Shown here piece after piece: positions 52,635-61,252 of a stretch of DNA of 64,000 bases. The notes under the pieces were generated by a model. It saw only the letters and a list, made by a program, of their open reading frames with translations, was not told where the DNA came from and ran no database searches. Numbering within the stretch: the stretch's first letter is position 1; the number at the start of each line of letters is the position of its first letter. The stretch is from Pseudomonadota bacterium (GTDB lineage Bacteria > Pseudomonadota > Alphaproteobacteria > Rhizobiales > Phreatobacteraceae). The position numbers were made by a program, and so were the translations under genes. The DNA is taken from assembly GCA_020161695.1 (NCBI GenBank), contig JAIUOO010000018.1, positions 45,749 to 109,748 of the forward strand. The letters are read 5' to 3'.

Positions 52635-53555
52635 GTGGTTCCTGCCTCCGTTGAAGCTGTTCGGTCGGGCGGCAAGCGCGCCATCGCGGCGGCGCTGGCC
52701 TCCATCGAGACGGGCGCTGGCACCGAGGCGCTGGCCGCCTTCCTCGACGCCGCCTGCCGCGCGGCGAAGGGCGCGACGCTCGGACTGACCGGGCCACCCG
52801 GCGTCGGCAAGTCGACGCTCACCAATGCGCTGGTCGGTGGCTGGCGGGCGGCCGGCGAGACGGTCGGGGTCATCGCCGTCGATCCCTCCTCCCGCCGCAC
52901 GGGCGGCGCCCTGCTCGGCGATCGGGCACGGATTTCGACCAATCCGGAAGATCGTGGGGTCTTCGTTCGTTCCATGGCGGCGCGCGACCGCCTGGGCGGC
53001 CTGTCCGACCAGACGGTCGCGGCGATGGTGGTGATGCGCGCCGTCTTCGACCGGGTGCTGGTCGAGAGCGTCGGCATCGGCCAGTCAGAGGCCGATGTGG
53101 CGATGGTCGCCGATACCGTGGTGCTGTGCATCCAGCCCGGCTCCGGCGACAGCCTGCAGTTCATGAAGGCCGGCGTCATGGAACTCCCCGATGTCATCGC
53201 GGTGACCAAGGCCGACATGGGCGCGCCCGCGCGCAGGGCGAAGGCCGATGTCGAGGGTGCTTTGACCCTCGTCGCCCGCGATCCCGGAGCATGGGCGGCG
53301 CCGGTCGTGCTGGTGTCCTCGAACACGGGCGAGGGCATGGACGAACTGGCCGGAGCCATCGAGGCCCATCGCAGCTGGCTGGGCGACGGCCGCATCGTGG
53401 CCCGTCGGGCGGCGCAGGAGGCCCAATGGGTCGAGGAGGCCATCCGCACGCGGTTCGGCACCGCCGGCATGGCGGCGATCCGGCCTGCGCCTGAGCAGGG
53501 CCCGTTCCGGCGCGAGCATGACACCATGACGCGGCTCGCGCAGCGGTTCGGCTGA
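52635..53555 (+). CDS. meaB: MeaB-type GTPase (methylmalonyl-CoA mutase chaperone)
   Basis: A 306-residue G3E-family GTPase that protects and reloads B12-dependent methylmalonyl-CoA mutase. Walker A 'LTGPPGVGKSTLTNALVGGW' (about 51-70), 'VGVIAVDPSSRRTGGALLGD' (the conserved D-P-S-S), 'VESVGIGQSEADVAMVADTV' (family E-x-V-G-x-G-Q-S-E) and 'VIAVTKADMG' (N/T-K-x-D) are all present. The start is GTG at 52635. No mutase gene lies next to it here. It would fit a propionyl-CoA route regulated by the ScfR-type protein, which is an inference. Confidence 0.94.
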   Translation: MVPASVEAVRSGGKRAIAAALASIETGAGTEALAAFLDAACRAAKGATLGLTGPPGVGKSTLTNALVGGWRAAGETVGVIAVDPSSRRTGGALLGDRARISTNPEDRGVFVRSMAARDRLGGLSDQTVAAMVVMRAVFDRVLVESVGIGQSEADVAMVADTVVLCIQPGSGDSLQFMKAGVMELPDVIAVTKADMGAPARRAKADVEGALTLVARDPGAWAAPVVLVSSNTGEGMDELAGAIEAHRSWLGDGRIVARRAAQEAQWVEEAIRTRFGTAGMAAIRPAPEQGPFRREHDTMTRLAQRFG

Positions 53556-53704
53556 AGAGGCTAGGCCCCGCCAAGCGGCTCGCAAGCAGCCTTCGCGCCC
53601 CATTAACCCGCTCTCAACGTTACCTCGGCGATAAGGTTAGCGATGGGTGACCATCGTGCCCTTGTTCGGGCGTGTAGCGTGGCGTTTGCGTGGAGTGCGT
53701 CGGT

Positions 53705-55156
53705 ATGCGTGCGTTGCGTCGGTCGTCGTCGCCCGTCCTGACTTCGGCTGTGATCGTCCCGGGCCTCGCGGCCTCGTTCCTGATGCTGTCGACGCAGCAG
53801 GCAGCCTTCGCGGACCTCACCAGCTATCTCGCCAAGCGCTCCGGTATCGATCAGGTCTGGCGCCGCCATGTGGCGAGCCTCGTGCGTCCCTCGACCACGG
53901 TCGCTAGCTTCGCTTTCGCCAGTCCAATGCCGCGCGAGGACACGCCGCGCCTGCAGCTTGCGAGCCTCACCACTGGCTCGGTTCATATCGATCCGCGCCG
54001 CGCCGGCCGCAATGCTGGCCCCGCCCTTGGCGCGGGCATGGACGGCGGCGTGATCTATCCAGTGCCGAACCGCGAGGCGAAGGGCGACCTGCTGCTGGAG
54101 CGGCCGCAATTGCGGCTCAGCATCGGTTCGCTGCGCGACCCCTCCCTTTTGGCCCCGACCGAGGATCTGTCGGCGGTCGCGCGTTTCGAGCGCGACCCGG
54201 CAGCGACCGATACCGAGCATTCGCCACTGTCGCTCGGCGGCGTACAGCTCGCCTCGGCAGCGCCGGCGCAGATGCTGGACGACGCGCCGCCCGCCGCTCG
54301 CCTCGGCCTGCCGGGGCCTTCGGTGGTGCCGCAGCATGCTCCGGCAGACGAAATCGCCGAATCATCGGCAACTCCGGCGGCTGAGACCCCGGCGTCTTCC
54401 ATTGAACGGGCCGGCATTTCCATTGCGGGCGACGGACCGCTCGCCAGGGCCGGAGCCGGGTTCGGTGCGCCGTCCATGCCGCTCGACAGCGCGCCGTTCC
54501 GTATGACCTCGACGGAGGATTCGGCAACCGGTTTCGACCCGATCCTCGGCCCCTTCGCCACCGATCGGAGCGGCGCCGCGGCGGATTCGCTGCTGGCGCG
54601 CCTGCTAAACCCGCGTGCGACACCTCCGGCCGAAGCCTCACCACGTCTCGCGACACCCTCCGCGAGCCACCCGGCCGTCGCGCTGGGGCTGTCCGGGCAA
54701 GCCCATGTCCGTGCCGAGCGCTGCCTCGCCGAGGCGGTCTATTGGGAGGCGCGCTCGGAGCCGGAGCGCGGCCAGATGGCGGTGGCGCAGGTCGTGCTGA
54801 ACCGCGCCGTGTCGGGATTTTATCCGCGCGACGTCTGCGGTGTCGTCTACCAGAATGCCCATCGCTACCTCGCCTGCCAGTTCACCTTCGCCTGCGAGGG
54901 CCGGCGCAGCCTGGCGCCGACCGAGGCCGAGCCCTGGTCGCGCGCCTCGCGCATCGCCAAGGACATGATGGCGGGCCAGCTGTGGCTGCCCGAGGTCGGT
55001 CATGCCACGCACTACCACGCGACCTATGTCCGGCCTTGGTGGGCGCGCTCCATGAACCGCCTCCAGCAGATCGGCGTCCACGTCTTCTATCGGCCGCGCA
55101 ACTGGGGTTCCGGGCCGCAGGTCCAGATCGTTCGCGCGGCGCCTGGGGAAAGCTGA
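53705..55156 (+). CDS. SleB-like cell wall hydrolase with long linker
   Basis: A 483-residue exported protein. After a signal/anchor segment ('AVIVPGLAASFLMLSTQQAA') comes a long Ala/Pro/Ser-rich region (about 60-325) that is low in predicted structure. The C-terminal domain has the SleB/hydrolase_2 pattern: 'AERCLAEAVYWEARSEPERG' with the catalytic Glu, 'QMAVAQVVLNRAVSGFYPRD', 'CGVVYQNAHRYLACQFTFAC' and 'EVGHATHYHATYVRPWW'. It probably cuts glycan strands of peptidoglycan. ATG at 53705 is chosen over GTG at 53690. Single gene, envelope context with MepA and an L,D-transpeptidase nearby. Confidence 0.85.
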   Translation: MRALRRSSSPVLTSAVIVPGLAASFLMLSTQQAAFADLTSYLAKRSGIDQVWRRHVASLVRPSTTVASFAFASPMPREDTPRLQLASLTTGSVHIDPRRAGRNAGPALGAGMDGGVIYPVPNREAKGDLLLERPQLRLSIGSLRDPSLLAPTEDLSAVARFERDPAATDTEHSPLSLGGVQLASAAPAQMLDDAPPAARLGLPGPSVVPQHAPADEIAESSATPAAETPASSIERAGISIAGDGPLARAGAGFGAPSMPLDSAPFRMTSTEDSATGFDPILGPFATDRSGAAADSLLARLLNPRATPPAEASPRLATPSASHPAVALGLSGQAHVRAERCLAEAVYWEARSEPERGQMAVAQVVLNRAVSGFYPRDVCGVVYQNAHRYLACQFTFACEGRRSLAPTEAEPWSRASRIAKDMMAGQLWLPEVGHATHYHATYVRPWWARSMNRLQQIGVHVFYRPRNWGSGPQVQIVRAAPGES

Positions 55157-55294
55157 CATCCTGCTGACATGCTGAGTCAGCAGGCTATCGCGTCGCGGCA
55201 TGGGTGGCATCACGCCTTTTCGTTTTGTGGGGCCCGGGCAGTCACCTACATTGGCATCGACCGTGTAGCTGCACGATGCTCGGAGATTCCCCCA

Positions 55295-56536
55295 ATGACC
55301 GCGATTTCGATTCCCGGCAGGCAGGATGGCTGGCGCACGCCCTTCGTGATCGTGCTGTGCGGCTGTCTGATCGGGCTCCTGTCCTTCGGGCCGCGTTCCG
55401 TCGTCGGCATGTTCCTGAGCCCCATTTCGGTCGAGAACGGCTGGACCCGCGACGTCCTCTCCATGACCATCGCGGTTCAGAATCTCATGTGGGGCGTCGG
55501 CCAGCCCTTTGCGGGAGCCATCGCCGACCGGTTCGGCACGCTCAAGGTCTTCTGGGCCGGCGCGATCATGTATGGCTTGGGCCTTGCGTGCATGGCGCTG
55601 CCGCTGCCGCCACTGGTCATGCACGTGCTCTCCGGCTCGCTCGTCGGCCTCGGCCTCGCCGGCGTCTCCTTCAACCTCGTGCTCGCCTGCTTCGCCAAGC
55701 TGCTGCCGGAGAGCCGGCGCGCCTCGGCTCTGGGCATGGGCACCGCCGCCTCGTCCTTCGGCCAGTTCGTCTTCGCGCCGCTGACGCCGTTCCTGATCGA
55801 CCTGTTCGGCTGGAAGGTGGCGCTGCTGATCTTCTCGGCGGTACCCGTGCTGATCTTCCCGCTGGCGCTGGCGCTGGCCACCAGCCCGGCCGCCGGCATC
55901 GGCACCGGGACGGGCTCGGAGAAGAGCATCGCGACGACGCTGAAGGAGGCTTTCGCCCATCCGAGCTACGTCTATCTCGTCATCGGCTTCTTCACCTGCG
56001 GCTTCCAGCTCGCCTTCATCACCACGCACTACCCGACCTACCTCGCCGATCTGCGCATGCCGGCATGGGTCGCCGGCTGGGCGCTGGCGCTGATCGGCCT
56101 GTTCAACATCGTCGGCTCGCTCACGGCCGGCTGGCTCTCGGCGCGCATGTCGAAGCGCTGGCTGCTGGTCTGGATCTATTTCGCCCGCGGCGCTGCTGTT
56201 GTGCTGCTTCTGGCCCTGCCGCCGAGCACGCCGCTGGCGCTTATCTTCGCGGCGCTGATGGGCCTCCTGTGGCTGTCCACCGTGCCGCCGACCTCGGGCC
56301 TCGTCGCGCTGATGTTCGGCACGCGCTACATGGCCATGCTCTACGGCTTCGTCTTCTTCTCCCACCAGGTCGGCGGCTTCCTCGGCGCCTGGCTCGGCGG
56401 CCTGATGTACGAGCGCACCGGCTCCTACGAGATCATGTGGTGGCTCAGCATCCTGTTCTGCATCGGCTCGGGCCTGATCAACATCCCGATCAAGGAGCGC
56501 CCGGTGAGCCAGCCGATCGCTGTTCCCGCCGAGTAG
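55295..56536 (+). CDS. MFS transporter (oxalate/formate antiporter-like)
   Basis: A 413-residue 12-helix MFS permease. The loop 2-3 motif reads 'AGAIADRFGTLKVFWAGAIM', and the second-half motif is 'GSLTAGWLSARMSKRWLLV'. 'TWTRDVLSMTIAVQNLMWGV'-type sequence after helix 1 resembles the OFA/monocarboxylate group. The substrate is unknown. ATG at 55295 follows CGGAG 9 bases upstream and gives a short cytoplasmic N-terminus; the longer frame upstream has no hydrophobic or conserved content. It resembles the first MFS protein (1033-2265) only at family level. Confidence 0.85.
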   Translation: MTAISIPGRQDGWRTPFVIVLCGCLIGLLSFGPRSVVGMFLSPISVENGWTRDVLSMTIAVQNLMWGVGQPFAGAIADRFGTLKVFWAGAIMYGLGLACMALPLPPLVMHVLSGSLVGLGLAGVSFNLVLACFAKLLPESRRASALGMGTAASSFGQFVFAPLTPFLIDLFGWKVALLIFSAVPVLIFPLALALATSPAAGIGTGTGSEKSIATTLKEAFAHPSYVYLVIGFFTCGFQLAFITTHYPTYLADLRMPAWVAGWALALIGLFNIVGSLTAGWLSARMSKRWLLVWIYFARGAAVVLLLALPPSTPLALIFAALMGLLWLSTVPPTSGLVALMFGTRYMAMLYGFVFFSHQVGGFLGAWLGGLMYERTGSYEIMWWLSILFCIGSGLINIPIKERPVSQPIAVPAE

Positions 56537-56557
56537 GTCTCGGGGCGCTACCCGGCC

Positions 56558-57487
56558 CTACCGTGCGACGAGCACCTGCCGGCAGGCGTCCGGCAGGCCG
56601 GCCATGGTGATCGGCGGCGGCGGGCGCCAGTTCGGGTTCGGTCGCGGGTTGAGCACCGCGTCGGTGAACCACCAGTCGAGGTCGGCGCCGCAGCCATCCG
56701 ACACGGGCGGCGGGTCCTGCGCCCGGCAGCTGGCATTGCCGGCCGGGCAGCGGATGCGAATGTGCATGTGGTAGTTGTGGCCGGGTACGGGCCTGACCTT
56801 CGACAGCCAGGAGCGGTCCGAGCCGACTTCCCGGCACAGCGCCTTCTTGATCGCGGCATTGACCAGCACCCGTTCGACGACGGGATCCTGCGCCGCCGCG
56901 CGGATGACGCGCAGGTGCTGCCCGGTCCAGGTGGCGGGATCGATGTCGCGGCGATCGGCGCGCACCATGTTGATCGCCGAGGTCATCTCGCGCTCCTCGC
57001 GCGTGAGCTCGCGGCGCGGCATGGGCGTGAGCCAGATGTCGGCATCGAGGCCGAGCTGGTGGGAGGCGTGGCCGGTGAGCATCGGCCCGCCACGCGGCTG
57101 GGAAATGTCGCCGACGAGGATGCCTGGCCAGTTCGAGACGCGCGGCACGGCGCGCGCGAACCGCTCGAGGAAGGCGATCATGTCGGGATGGCCCCACATG
57201 CGATTTCGGGAGAGCCGCATCACCTGCCAGGTTTCGCCGTTGACGGGGAGGGCGATGCCGCCGGCGAAGCAGCCGCGCGAATAGAAGCCGAAGGCGCGCG
57301 CCTGCATCGGCGCGCCGGTCGTCGCGCGGCCGAACAGCTCCTTCGCCGGCAGGTTCGGGTCGTTCGGATTGGCGAGCGGCGGCAGCGGGCGAGGATTGAC
57401 CGTGCCGATGGTCTGGGCCGCAGCCGGTCCAGACACGGCGGCAAACAGTGTGGCGGCCAGTGCGAGGGGAGTTGCGAGACGAATCAT
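56558..57487 (-). CDS. mepA: Penicillin-insensitive murein endopeptidase MepA
   Basis: A 309-residue periplasmic zinc (M74) endopeptidase cutting D-Ala-mDAP cross-links in peptidoglycan. Signal peptide 'LALAATLFAAVSGPAAAQ'. Metal ligands are expected in 'LTGHASHQLGLDADIWLTPM' (H..D) and 'HNYHMHIRIRCPAGNASCRA' (the final His). 'VNAAIKKALCREVGSDRSWL' is another conserved block. The length is normal. A TTCGTTAACCAT sequence lies 45-56 bases upstream of the ATG. Convergent with the MFS gene, 21 bases apart. Confidence 0.93.
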   Translation of the reverse strand: MIRLATPLALAATLFAAVSGPAAAQTIGTVNPRPLPPLANPNDPNLPAKELFGRATTGAPMQARAFGFYSRGCFAGGIALPVNGETWQVMRLSRNRMWGHPDMIAFLERFARAVPRVSNWPGILVGDISQPRGGPMLTGHASHQLGLDADIWLTPMPRRELTREEREMTSAINMVRADRRDIDPATWTGQHLRVIRAAAQDPVVERVLVNAAIKKALCREVGSDRSWLSKVRPVPGHNYHMHIRIRCPAGNASCRAQDPPPVSDGCGADLDWWFTDAVLNPRPNPNWRPPPPITMAGLPDACRQVLVAR

Positions 57488-57763
57488 GATGTGCCCGGTG
57501 AGGGTCGATGGCCGGCAAGACTATGCAGGTTTTCGTTAACCATTTCTGTCGCCCGTGCCGGTCGATGGGGGGCTCGCCTGACCTAACGGAAGTCAGGTGA
57601 TCCTGCACCGCCTCGGCGCGCTTCCCATGCCGGCGATCATGCATCCTTGGCGCGGCCTTAAGGTGAATCTCCGAGTCATCTTTACAGCCGCCGGCCGATA
57701 CGGAATCAATTCGGGACGCTACACGCAGGAAGTGCCGTCTTGTCTCGCGTCGGAGGGGAATCC

Positions 57764-58444
57764 ATGCGCATGTTCGGTTTCGTTCTGGCGCTGGTCGCCG
57801 GATTGTTCGCGGCCGCGAAGGCCGAAGCCTCGATCGTCGTCCGCGTCGACAAATCCAGCCAGACGATGCGCGTCGTCGTTGATGGCGAGCACCGCTTCAC
57901 CTGGGCCGTGTCGACCGGCCGCGTCGGCTACAACACGCCCAACGGCAGCTATCGCCCGCAGCGACTGGAGCGCAACTGGCGCTCGCGCAAATACGGCATG
58001 GCGCCGATGCCCCATTCGATCTTCTTCCGTGGCGGCTACGCGATCCACGGCACGAACATGGTCGGCCGCCTCGGCCGCGTCGACAGCCACGGCTGCATCC
58101 GGCTTGCGCCCGGCAATGCGCGTACCCTGTTCGAGATGGTCGCCCGCCAGCGCGGCGCGACCCGCATCGTCATCGAAGGCGTCTCGCCCCGCCAGACGGC
58201 ACCGGCCGTGGCATCGCGCCGCGGGCCTGCGCGCGTCGCGGCGGCCCCCGCCCGTGCGACGCAGATGCGCCTTCCCGCGACGGGCACGGTCCGCGCTGCC
58301 CATCCGGCCGGGTCCAGTCGCGTCGTGACGCCCCAGAGCGGCGCGCGCGCCGCCTATGCCGCGCCGCGCGGTTCTTACATCCAGCCGGCGGCCCGGGCGG
58401 CTGACCCGAACCGCTTCTTCACGGACTGGTTCCTCAGGCGGTAG
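57764..58444 (+). CDS. L,D-transpeptidase (YkuD family)
   Basis: A 226-residue exported L,D-transpeptidase that makes 3-3 peptidoglycan cross-links or attaches proteins to the wall. Signal peptide 'VLALVAGLFAAAKAEA'. The YkuD domain runs from 'IVVRVDKSSQTMRVVVDGEH' to the active site 'YAIHGTNMVGRLGRVDSHGC' with catalytic His and Cys (S-H-G-C). A basic Ala/Pro-rich tail follows. ATG at 57764 has GGAGGGG just upstream. It is the last gene before the tRNA-Ser gene. Confidence 0.92.
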   Translation: MRMFGFVLALVAGLFAAAKAEASIVVRVDKSSQTMRVVVDGEHRFTWAVSTGRVGYNTPNGSYRPQRLERNWRSRKYGMAPMPHSIFFRGGYAIHGTNMVGRLGRVDSHGCIRLAPGNARTLFEMVARQRGATRIVIEGVSPRQTAPAVASRRGPARVAAAPARATQMRLPATGTVRAAHPAGSSRVVTPQSGARAAYAAPRGSYIQPAARAADPNRFFTDWFLRR

Positions 58445-58495
58445 CCGCGACGACGGCCTGCTTCGCAGCGGGTGCGGGCCTCCTGGCCTACATCC

Positions 58496-58523
58496 TTGCC
58501 AAACGCGCTTCGCGCCTTTATCA
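58496..58523 (+). promoter_or_regulatory. Candidate promoter of the tRNA-Ser gene
   Basis: TTGCCA (58496-58501) and TTATCA (58518-58523) are separated by 16 bases and sit immediately upstream of the tRNA at 58535. This is a fair sigma-70 type match; the -10 element is weak. Position is the main support. Confidence 0.4.
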
Positions 58524-58534
58524 GCGCCCTCCAC

Positions 58535-58624
58535 GGACAGGTGGCCGAGTGGTTGAAGGCGCACGCCTGGAAAGTGTGTATACGGGGAACCGTATCGCGG
58601 GTTCGAATCCCGCCCTGTCCGCCA
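58535..58624 (+). tRNA. tRNA-Ser (anticodon GGA)
   Basis: A 90-base class II tRNA. The acceptor stem GGACAGG pairs with CCTGTCC, followed by discriminator G and encoded CCA (58622-58624). The anticodon loop CTGGAAA gives GGA, reading UCC/UCU serine codons. The long variable arm TACGGGGAACCGTA and the T-loop GGTTCGAATCC are as expected for tRNA-Ser. The gene is intact and marks the left side of DNA of different composition, so its 3' end is a likely integration site. Confidence 0.95.
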
Positions 58625-58982
58625 GCTAATCCCGTAAGTAATTGATCTTACAGTAGTTAATTGCGACGCTTCCGCGCGACGCTCGCAATGACCCACAAAT
58701 CTATTGGCGGTGGAGCCTCTGGCAGATGCCTAGCGCGGGGGGGCTTGCGCAAAAGCGGTTGAAGCGGGCTCCGAGGCGAGCATCAGGGAGGTCCGCACGG
58801 AGGCCTTTATCGGAGGCCGACGTTGGGCTTTCCGACAATCGCGCCTAACCAAAAAGCGTTAAGCAACACATGACCGCTCGAAGCCGCCCTAGCCTGGGGA
58901 TAAAAGGCGTGGCAGTGTAAAAGGAATTTTGATTCTCCCTACTTTTTGGAGGCGGAATCGTTTTGGAAGCTGGAGAGTCCTG
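58625..58982. other. Non-coding junction between tRNA-Ser and the modification cassette
   Basis: A 358-base stretch with lower GC than the left side. It contains a small inverted repeat GTAAG...CTTAC right after the tRNA and a homopolymer G run near 58738. No integrase, no repeat of the tRNA 3' end and no convincing frame were seen. It must hold the methyltransferase promoter. Confidence 0.5.
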
Positions 58983-60017
58983 GTGCTGCTGAGCCTGTTT
59001 TGCGGTGCGGGCGGCCTAGATCTCGGTTTCGAGCAAGCCGGCTTCGAAATTGGTCTAGCACTGGATCGCAAGCAAGATAGCGTAGATTCATACAACCACA
59101 ATCGGCCGAAAGCACGCCGTGCGAAGGTCCAGGATCTCGCGGACATACAGCTCGCATCACTTGACAAGCACCATCAGGGGCAATTTCGTCCTACTGCCGT
59201 CATTGGCGGGCCTCCGTGCCAGAGTTTTAGCCAGGCGAATGTCAAACAGCGCGTCAACGACGTGCGATCGTCCCTGCCGCGAGCCTATGCGAATCTGGTC
59301 AGCGCGCTGCATGAGCGCAGCCCACTCGATTTCTTTGTCATGGAAAATGTTGTCGGCCTAACCCTCGCTAAGCACGAGCCGACGCTGATTGCGGTTGAGG
59401 CCAAGCTTCAGGATGCTGGCTTTCGAACCGCCAGACTAATGCTGAACGCCAAAGACTACGGTACTCCGCAGAATCGGCCACGCCTGTTTCTCGTTGGGAT
59501 CAACGAGGAGAAGTATGTCAACGTTGATCCCGAGCAGCTCAGTATAGACAAAGAGCCCGGCGGCAACGTCCGCAGCAAGATTGGAGAGCTAGGCGCGCCT
59601 TGGCACTTCAAGCGTGGGATCGATATGAGCGCTCACCCCGAGCACATCAATCACTGGTGCATGGCGCCTAAATCACCGAAATTCTTCCAGGAGGGAGGAG
59701 TTAAGCCGGGTGTCAAAGGGCGCAGTTTCAAGATGCTGGACTGGGAAACGCCAAGCATTGCTGTCGCCTATGGGCACCGTGAGGTAAACATTCATCCTGG
59801 GGGCAAGCGCCGGCTCAGCGTTTATGAGGCCATGTTATTGCAGGGCTTTCCTCCTGAATACGAGCTTCTGGGCAACTTGTCCTCGCAGATCGATCAAGTC
59901 AGCGAGGCGGTCCCGCCACCTCTCGCCAAGGCGGTAGCCGAGGCTCTTCAGCGCAAGCTTTACGTCGAGCCTGGACATAACCGGCCCCAATCTGAACTTC
60001 AGACTATCGACGGTTAG
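58983..60017 (+). CDS. DNA (cytosine-5) methyltransferase
   Basis: A 344-residue 5mC methyltransferase with all main motifs in order: I 'LFCGAGGLDLGFEQAG' (5-20), IV 'GGPPCQSFSQ' (75-84, Cys79 nucleophile), VI 'FVMENVVG' (118-125), VIII 'QNRPRLFLVG' (163-172), and IX-X 'RLSVYEAMLLQGFPPEY' with 'QVSEAVPPPLAKAVAEAL'. GTG at 58983 is chosen: GGAG lies about 9 bases before it and motif I comes at the normal distance. A TTG at 58929 is possible. The specificity is not readable. Lower GC and ordinary codon use unlike the left flank suggest transfer. It converges with the next gene, overlapping by 4 bases. Confidence 0.93.
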   Translation: MLLSLFCGAGGLDLGFEQAGFEIGLALDRKQDSVDSYNHNRPKARRAKVQDLADIQLASLDKHHQGQFRPTAVIGGPPCQSFSQANVKQRVNDVRSSLPRAYANLVSALHERSPLDFFVMENVVGLTLAKHEPTLIAVEAKLQDAGFRTARLMLNAKDYGTPQNRPRLFLVGINEEKYVNVDPEQLSIDKEPGGNVRSKIGELGAPWHFKRGIDMSAHPEHINHWCMAPKSPKFFQEGGVKPGVKGRSFKMLDWETPSIAVAYGHREVNIHPGGKRRLSVYEAMLLQGFPPEYELLGNLSSQIDQVSEAVPPPLAKAVAEALQRKLYVEPGHNRPQSELQTIDG

Positions 60018-61252
60018 GCTGTCACAGTTGCTGGCGCTGCCGCCGGTGCCTTGAACTTCGCCAACTCGTCCGTCGCCCAGGCTTCGTAGGCCGCCGCATC
60101 AAATCGCGCTGCGGCCATAAGCCTTCCTGCCTGGCCGATTAATTTCATAGCGAGGGCTGCGTCCTGGGCGATGAGGCCGTCCAGATCCGAGCTGGCACTT
60201 AGTTTGCGTGCCAGCGAAATTGCTAATTCGACTTCAGAAAAATTGCCTTCATGCGTGCCATCTGCACCCGCCTGCAAGATACCGTCGCGATCTACTAGCC
60301 GCTGTGCCTGTGTATCACATCGGAACACCAATGAGAGCATGTTCGGTCCCTGGGACCCGACCCGGTAGTAGCAGCTGTCCAGTAAGGTGAGACTGCGTGA
60401 TGGCTGCGTCGGACCCAATACTCTGAGGAGCCACTTTCCCAAACCTGTGCAAAATAAGCGAAGGAAGTCGGGGTCTTGCTGCTTCCATGCCTCGCGCAAG
60501 CGCGCGTCGAGCTCGTCGGTGCTTGTGGAGATCAGGCCGGCCAACTCGGTCTTGAACTCATCGCTTACGGCGGTGTTAGCCTTGATTGCCTCCATGAAGC
60601 CTGCCTGGTTGCGTGCAGACAGAAGATCAGGTTGAGCCAAGGTCGTGATGAACAGGAGCCATGGCCTATTAGTCGCGAGCTGAAGCTCCAGAAGCTTGGC
60701 CAGAACGCTGAGGCCACTGCCCTTCTTATCGTCGACGTCACGGAACGCAATCGAATCGCAAAGATCTATATTGATCGCATGGAACGGGCCGAGATCCTGT
60801 GCAGCGCGGAACTCCTGGCTCTGACCGTTGGCGATGGTCTCCAACCGCTTCTCAAGTACTCGCGACAGGTTGTCGACCGCCGCGTGGCTCCTAACTTCGT
60901 TCTGAGAAATGTTCAGCTCAATCTGGGCTGGTGTCTGCGGGCCGACACTATTGAAACCCAGAAACCGCAGCTTGACATTTTCGCGCACGCAAACATCGCT
61001 GAGCGCCCGGATGTCGAGAAGCTCGTCTCCTGGTAGAGTCAAATAGCGAAAGGGCTCGCCACTCGGGAGGTTAAGCTCCTTGATCAATTGCCGCGATGCG
61101 GAGCACCATTGCTGAATGCGCACCCACTGCTTGCGTGGATGGTGCCAGCGCTGAAACTCCCTCTTGATCGACGGGATCTCAGCGTGCTCTGGCGCCACAC
61201 CGAGCTCAATGTCTTCTTCAGGAGCTTCATCATAGCCAGACGTATCACTCAT
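60014..61252 (-). CDS. unknown protein coupled to a GHKL ATPase
   Basis: A 412-residue soluble protein not recognised as a named family. The acidic N-terminus ('YDEAPEEDIELGVAPEHAEI') is followed by 'RKQWVRIQQWCSASRQLIKE' and a region whose strands 'FRYLTLPGDELLDIR', 'VKLRFLGFNS' and 'FHAINIDLCDSIAFRD' alternate with helices, like a Rossmann-type or methyltransferase-like fold without a clear AdoMet motif. The C-terminal half is helical and ends in an Ala/Pro-rich tail. Its ATG overlaps the GHKL ATPase stop by 4 bases, so the two are made together and probably act together. The function is unknown; association with DNA modification/defence is inferred from context. Confidence 0.75.
   Translation of the reverse strand: MSDTSGYDEAPEEDIELGVAPEHAEIPSIKREFQRWHHPRKQWVRIQQWCSASRQLIKELNLPSGEPFRYLTLPGDELLDIRALSDVCVRENVKLRFLGFNSVGPQTPAQIELNISQNEVRSHAAVDNLSRVLEKRLETIANGQSQEFRAAQDLGPFHAINIDLCDSIAFRDVDDKKGSGLSVLAKLLELQLATNRPWLLFITTLAQPDLLSARNQAGFMEAIKANTAVSDEFKTELAGLISTSTDELDARLREAWKQQDPDFLRLFCTGLGKWLLRVLGPTQPSRSLTLLDSCYYRVGSQGPNMLSLVFRCDTQAQRLVDRDGILQAGADGTHEGNFSEVELAISLARKLSASSDLDGLIAQDAALAMKLIGQAGRLMAAARFDAAAYEAWATDELAKFKAPAAAPATVTA

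Noticed and set aside
58929..58982. TTG start for the methyltransferase, 18 residues longer
   Set aside because: AAGGAA lies too close to the TTG (2 bases) and the extra residues precede motif I in a way unusual for the family; GTG at 58983 has better spacing.
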